From NCBI GenBank assembly GCA_030428695.1, contig JAUIEM010000164.1:1-20182 (forward strand): a stretch of DNA of 20,182 nucleotides, written 5' to 3'. This document shows positions 8,201 through 13,137 of the stretch, piece by piece. Within the stretch, counting starts at the first letter, position 1. Each line of letters opens with the position of its first letter. Both the position numbers and the translations under genes were made by a program. The notes under the pieces were generated by a model. It worked only from the letters and a program-made list of their open reading frames with translations. It did not search any database and had not been told where the DNA came from. The stretch is from a bacterium (GTDB lineage: Bacteria; Planctomycetota; J058; JAJDCP01).

Positions 8201-9442
8201 CTTGCGGATCGCGAACAGGTCGCTGACCTGCCCGTTGGCGCGGATGTGGCGCAGCGCCAGCTGGTCCCCGACCACGTCGATCACGCAGGAGCCGAGCTCG
8301 ACCTCGCTGTGCGCCATCAGCACGTGCGGATAGTCGCTCTGCACGCTGCCGAGCTTGCCCCCGTTGCCCGCGGTGACGTAGACCGCGCCCGCCCGGGGGC
8401 TGAGGCCGGCGGGCTTGGTGTACGGGCTGCTCCAGGCGCCGCTGCCCGGATCGACGAGGTAGGCGCCGTTGCCCGTCGTGGTCGGGGTGTCGTAAGCCCC
8501 GTCGAGCAGCCAGCTGCGCTCGTACAGGTGGGAGTGCCCGCTCAGCACCAGGTCGACCCCGTAGGCCTCGAGGATCGGCACGATGTCCTCGCGCATGTCG
8601 ATGTGCTGGTACTCGCTGTCGCTGTCGTGGCTGCCCTTGGTGTACGGCCCGTGGTGGAAGCAGGCGATCAGCCAGTCCGCGTTGCTCGCCGCGAGGTCGG
8701 CCGCCAGCCAGCTCGCCATCGCCCCGTTCGGGGAGGTGCTGCTGAGCTGCGAGTCGAGGACGACGACGTGCACGTTCCCATGGTCGACGCTGTAGTAGCG
8801 CTCGGTGCCGGAGCTCTGCGTCGGGAGCACGAAGTAGTTGAAGTAGGCGAGCTGCAGCCCCTGCCCCCAGTCGGTCAGCGAGCCGTAGACCTCGTGGTTG
8901 CCGACGCAGGGGAAGGTCGCGACCGTCGCGAGCAGGTCGCGGTAGGGCACGAAGAAGTGGGACTGGAACTCGCCGACCGTGCCGTAGGTGTAGGCGAGGT
9001 CCCCGAGCCCGAGGAACAGATCCGGGAGCCGCCCGGCGCACGCCTCCACCAGGGCGTCGCGCACCGCCGCCTGGGCCGCATCCCCGGTGCCGACGTCGCC
9101 GGCCGCCCAGATGCGCACGTGGCCGCGGTCGCCGACCGGCGGCGCGGTGCGGAAGGAGGCGGCGTACAGCTCGACCGGCCCGTCGTAGACCGCGTAGTGG
9201 TACTCCGTCGCCGGCTGCAGCCCGTGCAGCCGCACGGTGTGGAAGGCGCCGTTCGGGTTCCCCGGCAGGCTGTGCACCAGCGCCCCGGGGCTGCTGCCCC
9301 AGACCAGCGTGCCGGTGCTGTGGCGGTCGGTCAGCCAGCAGATGGTCACCCCGTCCGGACCGAGCTCCTGCAGGTAGGGCCCGGCCGCCAGCCCGGCGGC
9401 GCAGGGCAGGGTCAAGAGGAGCAGGAGCAGCGCGCGCCTCAC
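5297..9442 (-). CDS. Purple-acid-phosphatase-like enzyme fused in frame to a ceramidase-like lipoprotein
   Basis: One open frame of 1381 residues. Residues 1-19 form a signal peptide; about 20-100 is an N-terminal fibronectin-like PAP domain. The metallophosphoesterase motifs follow in order: GDVG, GDLAY (D148), GNHE (N182-E184), HHGP (H263-H264) and GHSHLYER (H303, H305). An Ig-like segment (about 420-500) and a galactose-binding-like jelly roll (GFGYGDGDD...YLNG) precede a GGGGTS-repeat linker (681-736). Then come Cys744-Gly, a Leu-rich helix (754-767), RRR (768-770), a second short hydrophobic stretch and a lipobox-like end at Cys782. The remaining 600 residues resemble neutral-ceramidase-like proteins (THVHSGPD at 968-975, NWHNHPE near 1093-1099, YFSGTVGGQIG). 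The GTG start overlaps the upstream stop (GTGA). No ATG, GTG or TTG lies between linker and lipobox in any minus-strand frame, so the second half cannot start conventionally on its own. Confidence 0.9.
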   Translation of the reverse strand: MRRALLLLLLTLPCAAGLAAGPYLQELGPDGVTICWLTDRHSTGTLVWGSSPGALVHSLPGNPNGAFHTVRLHGLQPATEYHYAVYDGPVELYAASFRTAPPVGDRGHVRIWAAGDVGTGDAAQAAVRDALVEACAGRLPDLFLGLGDLAYTYGTVGEFQSHFFVPYRDLLATVATFPCVGNHEVYGSLTDWGQGLQLAYFNYFVLPTQSSGTERYYSVDHGNVHVVVLDSQLSSTSPNGAMASWLAADLAASNADWLIACFHHGPYTKGSHDSDSEYQHIDMREDIVPILEAYGVDLVLSGHSHLYERSWLLDGAYDTPTTTGNGAYLVDPGSGAWSSPYTKPAGLSPRAGAVYVTAGNGGKLGSVQSDYPHVLMAHSEVELGSCVIDVVGDQLALRHIRANGQVSDLFAIRKGPDQQPPAVLTARQLSATSLRLECSEPLAASAFAPGRYGLSGAQVLAAAPGGAAGEVVLTTTPHLLGPDWTVTATGLEDLAGNLAGSQRRVYRGDPAPVTVIAAGDQWRYFPGASDPGVDWFQPAYNDGAWAVGPSGFGYGDGDDATLLQGMRYSYTTVFLRQEFTLADASTLRGLFLDVDFDDGVVAYLNGVPVAFENAAPPVAYDDYAHANHEAGAVQRFSLPLSAAVTGTNVLAIAGLNVRASSSDFSLIPALVRVGGEAYPAGGGASGGASGGGGTSGGGGTSGGGGTSGSGGTSGSGGTSGAGSSGAGGSSGSGGTSGTGAGSGCGVTPSTGAAPALLPLILILLLLLRRRAGWLLLVCALGCGSGGSGGGGSSSAAATGNAGGTPPPPSLRVGAAAVAITPGFEGFDDADLDGRKGLFEDFHDTGRDGLYSAAEPGYDPTLNPDPAGDDFHPTRNPDGDELNGEWDCTVLAGFGGFVTGSFISGDTRYANGVLDPLWARSLVLEKNGTVVVLQSLDLVGLLHIDSNKVKRELGRRLGIPFDHIVIASTHVHSGPDVVSLWSGKIEYDYLAFLRERMIQSVELAYAALEPVEVRSASREPVSAYDAASLLPQTGPQTDFGGSAPNFAPALADAKNAPSRFLLQTDLRDPFLRNTELAALAFSRPDGTTVATLVNWHNHPEVLTEANVLVSSDFPHFLRERVEAARGGTCVYFSGTVGGQIGALEATPVPARDAAGAPLFQPGILDAAGDPFPELHTVGSVAKIRSLGYAIADEALDALAAAPPTVDPPLSIQTEMLEIDFEYAAFQVLATLLDQRHDKDVEDQLLHRPYFSSVVGGTEVALSLVTIGDALIATAPGEIFPDHWLGRPDSSVGYGLYGSWAYPAMPAVKDAMPARDRMVFGLANSYLGYMIPDSDYLPLYFAAHPNYYEELVSAGSHFGDNVGNKLLQMLGSPERFSSYPIRP
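7097..7213 (-). other. Back-to-back surface-sorting signal and lipoprotein signal peptide inside one frame
   Basis: Codons 744-782 of the fusion encode GCGV, a 14-residue Leu/Ile-rich helix, RRR, AGWLLLV, then CALGC. The first half has the layout of tripartite C-terminal sorting signals of the MYXO-CTERM/Synerg-CTERM style (Cys motif, helix, Arg cluster). The second half has the n-region, h-region and near-lipobox of a type II signal peptide, though position -4 is Cys and -3 is Ala, so it is not a textbook lipobox. One Arg cluster serves both. By the positive-inside rule it would form a tight hairpin with both enzymatic halves outside. Confidence 0.7.
7236..7401. repeat. 18-bp coding minisatellite (GGGGTS repeat)
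   Basis: About nine imperfect units of roughly 18 bp, many containing the palindrome TCCGGA, encode (G/S)GGGTS-type hexapeptides on the minus strand. The array forms the flexible linker between the jelly-roll domain and the sorting signal. Two or three units are shortened (GASG, GSS), so unit number probably varies among strains. Confidence 0.9.
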
Positions 9443-11199
9443 GGCGCCACCTGCAGCGCCGTCAGCGCACAGGCGTCGACGACCTTCTGCCCGGTCGTGT
9501 CGCCGAACAGCGAGGCGAGGGCCTCGTAGCCGCCGACGTTGTACTCCCGCTGGTTGGTGATGTAGGCCATGTGCCCGTTGGCCAGGCCGCACACGAAGGT
9601 GTGCTCGAAGCCGAGCAGGGCGCCCATCGCCTTGACCTCGAGCCCGATCTCGTGGATCGCCTCGCCGGGGATCGAGCTGAGCAGCGTGTTCTGCAGCCGG
9701 ATCGCCTGGTAGCGGAAGGAGCGGTCGATGTCGAGGCTGCTCAGGGGGATCGTGACGCCCCAGCTCGGCAGGGGTCCCGTGAAGTTCGCGATCAGCGGCG
9801 GCAGCCCGCCCGCGTTGACCCCGAGGAACATGTTCGGGTCGCCCATGTCGACCTGGTTCCAGGCCGAGGCGAGGTCGACGTCGTGCGCCGGCACCAGCCC
9901 CGCGTGGATCGCCTGGACCTCGGCCGCGATCGCGCTGCCGAGCAGGTCGGCGATCTGCGCGTCGCTGCTCGCGACGCCGCGGTCGGGGTTGATGTCGCCC
10001 TCGGCGCCGTTGATGAACAGCGCGACCCCGCCGAGGGCGGCCTCGATCTTCGCCGACGCGTCGCCCATCAGGTCGGCGGAATACTCCATGTTGTCCGACC
10101 AGTAGGCCAGCCCGTGGACCGCGTAGTTGTACAGCGTCGCGAGCGGCGCCCCGCCGACGTGCTCGATGCGGATCACGCCGAGCTCGGGGTCGATATCGTC
10201 CGGGTCGAGGTACGGCGAGGTCGGCGCCCGCCGATTGACCGCGACGCCGGTCAGCTGCCCGCTGCCGATCGCGATCGTCGCCGGCGCGAGGTTCAGCACG
10301 GCCTGCTCGATCGCGTCCGCGATGCCGCTGGTCAGATCGTCGAACACCCCGGGCAGGTACAGGTCCATCGCCGCGAGCTCCCAGAAGTGCTGCTCGGTGA
10401 TGCCGCCCGGCCCGCTGTGGGTGTGCGAGGCGCAGGTCATCACGTGGTCGAAGTCGATCGCGACCCCGCGCTGCTGGAGCTTGAGCGCGATCGCCTCGCT
10501 CGCCCTGTTGTCCGAGGCGATCAGGTCGAGGCTGACCAGCGCGACCCGGTCGACCCCGTCGTCGAGCACGATCGCCTTGCACAGGATCGGGTCGAGGATG
10601 CCGGTCGAGGGCGCGAAGAAGGTGTGGAAGTTGGTCGGGTCGAGGTCGGGGAAGCCCATCCGCCGCGCCCCCTCGCCGAAGCCCCCGAGAGGCACGCCGA
10701 TCGGCGGCGTGATGTCGACCACCGCCACCCCCGCGTGGAAGACCAGCCCGCGGCTGCCGTTGGCGGGGTCGCTGGAGAAGGCGATCGTCAGCGGTCCGGC
10801 GAGGAGGTTCCCCGTCGCGTCCGCGAGGTTCTGCACGGTCAGCGTGTAGGCCTGCCCCGGCGCGAGCACGACCTGCGGCTCGACCTCGAGCCGGTCGCCG
10901 AGCACCCGGAGCGTCACCGCGACCGCGCGGCCGACGACCTCGAGCTTCACCGAGGAGGACGTGACGCTGGCGGCGTCGAGGGGGGCGGAGAAGTCGAGCC
11001 GGAGGATGACGTCGTGCGGGACGTCCTGGGCCCCGTCGGCCGGGTTGGCCGCGAGCAGGGTGAAGGCGCCGCGGTTCGGCCCGCTCGCCGGGGCGTTGCC
11101 GGTCGCCCCGGCGGTCGTCGACGAGCTCCCGCTCGACGACGACTTCTCGCAGCCGACGGGGAGCAGGAAGATGATGAGGAGGGGGAGGAGGTGCCGCAT
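9439..11199 (-). CDS. Neutral/alkaline ceramidase-like lipoprotein with N-terminal Ig-like domain
   Basis: A 586-residue lipoprotein: signal peptide MRHLLPLLIIFLLPVGC with lipidation at Cys17, then a Ser/Thr/Gly tether. Residues about 43-135 form a Big_5-type Ig-like domain (NPADGAQDVP, LDFSAPLD, GNLLAGP). From about 145 the protein follows the neutral ceramidase N-terminal family (PF04734): VAVVDITPPIGVPLGGF, HTHSGPGG (H259, H261, probable zinc ligands), NYAVHG, INGAEGDINP. That family hydrolyses the amide bond of ceramides, but many bacterial members have unknown substrates. It is shorter than full ceramidases (about 650-750) and I see no clear C-terminal domain. ATG 11199 is preferred because AAGGA precedes it and the lipoprotein signal begins there. 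Its TGA overlaps the GTG of the phosphatase fusion. Confidence 0.88.
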   Translation of the reverse strand: MRHLLPLLIIFLLPVGCEKSSSSGSSSTTAGATGNAPASGPNRGAFTLLAANPADGAQDVPHDVILRLDFSAPLDAASVTSSSVKLEVVGRAVAVTLRVLGDRLEVEPQVVLAPGQAYTLTVQNLADATGNLLAGPLTIAFSSDPANGSRGLVFHAGVAVVDITPPIGVPLGGFGEGARRMGFPDLDPTNFHTFFAPSTGILDPILCKAIVLDDGVDRVALVSLDLIASDNRASEAIALKLQQRGVAIDFDHVMTCASHTHSGPGGITEQHFWELAAMDLYLPGVFDDLTSGIADAIEQAVLNLAPATIAIGSGQLTGVAVNRRAPTSPYLDPDDIDPELGVIRIEHVGGAPLATLYNYAVHGLAYWSDNMEYSADLMGDASAKIEAALGGVALFINGAEGDINPDRGVASSDAQIADLLGSAIAAEVQAIHAGLVPAHDVDLASAWNQVDMGDPNMFLGVNAGGLPPLIANFTGPLPSWGVTIPLSSLDIDRSFRYQAIRLQNTLLSSIPGEAIHEIGLEVKAMGALLGFEHTFVCGLANGHMAYITNQREYNVGGYEALASLFGDTTGQKVVDACALTALQVAP

Positions 11200-11330
11200 G
11201 CCCGGTGTCCTTGTCGCTGGCCGCGGCACCCGGGGGCGCCGTCGGACCGTGAGGGGAGGTTTGCCCTCCCTGTGCCGGCGGACGCGGCTGGCTCGATGTT
11301 TCTGGGGGAAAAGTCGCGCGGGATGCGAAA

Positions 11331-11355
11331 CGCGACGGCCGGGGTGGCCGTCGCG
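11331..11355 (-). terminator. Hairpin terminator after the micro-peptide genes
   Basis: A perfect 10-bp inverted repeat (CGCGACGGCC / GGCCGTCGCG) with a five-base loop. On the minus strand it is followed by TTTCG. It lies 26 bases after the stop of the second peptide gene and 131 bases before the ceramidase-like ATG. The T-run is short, so termination may be partial or factor-assisted. Confidence 0.6.
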
Positions 11356-11381
11356 GGGTGGACAAGGGGGGTGCGTTCAGC

Positions 11382-11459
11382 TCAGGACGCGTAGCGGCGG
11401 ATCGGGACGTACTTCCACTCGCTGTCGGGTCCGGCGCGCAGTTGTGTGCGGGTCTTCAT
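11382..11459 (-). CDS. Micro-peptide 2 (25 residues), MKTRT family
   Basis: ATG to TGA, 25 residues, beginning MKTRTQLRAGPDSEW and ending RRYAS. A GGGAGGAG ribosome site sits seven bases before the ATG, among the strongest in the window. It shares MKTRT (1-5), AG at 9-10 and Tyr17 with the peptide gene 13 bases upstream, and it is basic and aromatic-rich (W15, Y17, Y23). Its length, its duplication and the conserved start with a divergent end resemble precursors of ribosomally made modified peptides, or small secreted or signalling peptides. No maturase or transporter is in the window, so function is unknown. I recall tiny bacterial proteins starting with a similar M-K-x-[KR]-T-x(3)-A-G pattern, but this was not checked. 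Below usual gene-finder cut-offs. Confidence 0.68.
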   Translation of the reverse strand: MKTRTQLRAGPDSEWKYVPIRRYAS

Positions 11460-11472
11460 GATCGTCTCCTCC

Positions 11473-11547
11473 CTATCCCTGGAACTTGAAGGTGCGGTAG
11501 GGATCGAAGCGGTGGGTGCCCGCGGTCTGGGCGGTTCGGGTCTTCAT
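11473..11547 (-). CDS. Micro-peptide 1 (24 residues), MKTRT family
   Basis: ATG to TAG, 24 residues, beginning MKTRTAQTAGTHRFD and ending FKFQG. GAGGAG precedes the ATG with a seven-base spacer. Compared with the second peptide, residues 1-5, A9-G10 and Y17 are identical, while the rest has diverged but stays basic and aromatic (F14, Y17, F20, F22). The two genes lie 13 bases apart, the gap being almost entirely the second ribosome site, so they are co-translated from one message. The 225 bases upstream lack an obvious consensus promoter, so they may be read from the upstream minus-strand cassette or from their own unrecognised promoter. Confidence 0.68.
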   Translation of the reverse strand: MKTRTAQTAGTHRFDPYRTFKFQG

Positions 11548-11772
11548 GGCAGTTCTCCTCGGTGGGGGCCGGTTCGGTGACGCGTCTCCGGCGGCGCCGG
11601 GGACACCCTGTCTGTCCGGGAGGGGGAGGGTTCTTACAGTTTTTCTGGCCGACGTGGTCGGCGCCGGACGCCGCCGCTTCGGAGGCGGAATCGGAGTCGG
11701 CAGCGGAAATCGGAAGGCCGATGACCCTCCAGCCGCGATCAGCTCCGCAGGGGTCGGAGCGGGCGGTTCCCC
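11548..11772 (-). promoter_or_regulatory. 225-bp leader region upstream of the micro-peptide genes
   Basis: No gene seen. On the minus strand it holds GCTCCG/CGGAGC (11742-11760) and CCGAC/GTCGG (about 11649-11661) hairpins, an unusually A-rich island (AGAAAAACTGTAAGAA, about 11634-11648) and a GGACA/TGTCC inverted repeat (11601-11617). The island and repeat could be promoter or operator elements, but no standard -35/-10 pair is convincing. Confidence 0.3.
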
Positions 11773-12606
11773 TCAGCAGAACACCCCCGCGAAGTGGTCG
11801 GAAGCGCGCAGCGGCGCGAGGTCGGGGTCCTCGTGCGGGGCGCGCAGCAGCCGGCGCAACTGGGCGTCCAGCCGGGCCGCGTCCTCGACGCCCGGTGCGT
11901 CGGCGGCGGCGCGCAGGAGCCGTGCGGAGTGGGCGGCGGTCAGAGCCGTGAGGTGCGCGCGCAGGAGGGAGGCGGCGCGAGCGAGCCGGTCGTCTTCGTC
12001 GTCATCCTCGACCAGGCACAGCGCGCACGCGGCGTTGTAGGCGTGGCAGCCGTCGACGTCGAGCACCGGGCTGGAGGCTTCGAACAAGGCTTCGAGCCGC
12101 GCGGCTCCCGCGGCGTACGCGCCACGGGCGAGCTCGTCGCAGGCGCGCAGCAGGCATCCGCCGTCGCCTCCCTCCGGCGGTTCGGGCTCGGGCCCGCCGC
12201 GGACGAGCTCGACGACGTTCGACACGAGAAAGCCGGCGCTCGCGTGCAGGTGCACGTCGTCCCGTCCGAGGGGATGGCGCAACCGGCCGTCGAGCTCGAC
12301 GCTGCACGAGGTCAGGCGGTGGGGCTCGCCCTCGATCTCGAGCTCGGTCCACGCGACCGGCTCGAGCAGGACGCGCCGCCCGGTCAGCTTGAAGACCTGC
12401 GGCCACTGGTTCGCCTTGCTGATGCAGGTCACGAACACCTTGTCCAGCCAGTCCTCGCAGCGTCCGGCACCACGCGCGGGCAGGGTCAGCCACAGGTGCA
12501 GCCAGGCGCTGCGCGCATCCCAGCGGTAGGGGGCCGCGATCACCAGGCCGGGGCGCGGCTCCTCCGGCGGAGGGGTGGCGCGCAGCAGCGGGAGCTCGAG
12601 GATCAT
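11773..12606 (-). CDS. Uncharacterised protein with C-terminal TPR-like region (effector-cassette member)
   Basis: A 277-residue soluble protein with no signal peptide. Residues 1-137 are predicted mostly beta, ending in VHLHASAGFLVSNVVELV (118-135), which resembles the end of the neighbouring 174-residue protein. A Pro/Glu/Gly hinge (138-150) follows, then a Cys-rich helical region (150-255) with a TPR-like HAYNAACALCLVE (188-200). It ends in GVFC. Its ATG overlaps the upstream TGA by four bases (ATGA), so it is translationally coupled. Cys is frequent throughout (residues 50, 61, 101, 151, 156, 187, 194, 197, 277). I do not recognise the family. Its position after a metallopeptidase-like gene makes a chaperone, adaptor or immunity role conceivable. 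Confidence 0.8.
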   Translation of the reverse strand: MILELPLLRATPPPEEPRPGLVIAAPYRWDARSAWLHLWLTLPARGAGRCEDWLDKVFVTCISKANQWPQVFKLTGRRVLLEPVAWTELEIEGEPHRLTSCSVELDGRLRHPLGRDDVHLHASAGFLVSNVVELVRGGPEPEPPEGGDGGCLLRACDELARGAYAAGAARLEALFEASSPVLDVDGCHAYNAACALCLVEDDDEDDRLARAASLLRAHLTALTAAHSARLLRAAADAPGVEDAARLDAQLRRLLRAPHEDPDLAPLRASDHFAGVFC

Positions 12607-13127
12607 CGGGCAGCCTCCTCTTCGGCCGCGTCCTCCCGGGGTCGCGGTGGCGCGCGCAGCGGCAGCGCCACGACCCGGGACAGCCGTCCGTGCAGGGCGA
12701 GGTGCAGGTAGACGCCGGGGTGCGCCGCGTCGAGCTCGCCCTCCCAGGTGATCTCGAGCGGCACCCCGAAGTGGTTGCGGGCGAACACGACCGAGGGGGT
12801 CGCGCTCGCGGGCGGCGTGTAGTTTCCGTCCTCTTGCGTCGGCAGCGGCTGGCGGTCGGGGTCACGCAGCTTCAGGGCCGCGTGCAGGCCGCGCGTGGGA
12901 TCCTCGGCGAGCAACACCACCGCGTCCTCGATGTCCCGGAAGGCTCCGTGTTCGTTGGCGGGCAGCCCGACGGTGACCAGCGCCAGGCAGCACACCCGGT
13001 CCGGGGCGTGCTCGACCTCGGCGAGAGCGAGCCCGAGGCCCGGCTCCCGCGCGCTGACCGTCGGCCAATCCGGGCGCTCCCCGCGGATGAAGCAGCGGGG
13101 GAGGCGGAGGCTCATGCATGCGGGCAT
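12603..13127 (-). CDS. Uncharacterised 174-residue protein (effector-cassette member)
   Basis: A soluble, beta-rich protein with no signal peptide. ATG 13127 is chosen because GAGGAG, beginning inside the preceding TGA, lies seven bases upstream; ATG 13115 is an in-frame alternative, and a frame open to 13187 would overlap the metallopeptidase gene. Features include RVCCLALVTVGLP (44-56), a probable loop NYTPPASATPS (102-112), the motif VYLHLALHGRLSRVVALP (139-156) and a charged Pro/Glu/Ala tail. The motif is paralogous to one in the next gene, with which it overlaps by four bases. The family is not recognised; adaptor or immunity functions are guesses from context. Confidence 0.78.
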   Translation of the reverse strand: MPACMSLRLPRCFIRGERPDWPTVSAREPGLGLALAEVEHAPDRVCCLALVTVGLPANEHGAFRDIEDAVVLLAEDPTRGLHAALKLRDPDRQPLPTQEDGNYTPPASATPSVVFARNHFGVPLEITWEGELDAAHPGVYLHLALHGRLSRVVALPLRAPPRPREDAAEEEAAR

Positions 13128-13137
13128 CGCGTTCTCC

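Noticed and set aside
5378..9529. Plus-strand open frame of about 1383 codons
   Set aside because: Antisense to the phosphatase-ceramidase fusion; no recognisable domain and biased composition.
9443..11365. N-terminal extension of the phosphatase fusion frame to about 11365
   Set aside because: It reads through the ceramidase-like gene in another frame with Arg/Pro-rich nonsense; the signal peptide begins at GTG 9442.
9571..11394. Plus-strand open frame of about 607 codons, opposite the ceramidase-like and micro-peptide genes
   Set aside because: Shadow composition; the minus strand has a lipoprotein signal, ribosome sites and family motifs.
11382..11547. PqqA-type precursor identity for the micro-peptides
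   Set aside because: Length is similar, but the E-x3-Y pair required for PQQ is absent and no pqq genes are present.
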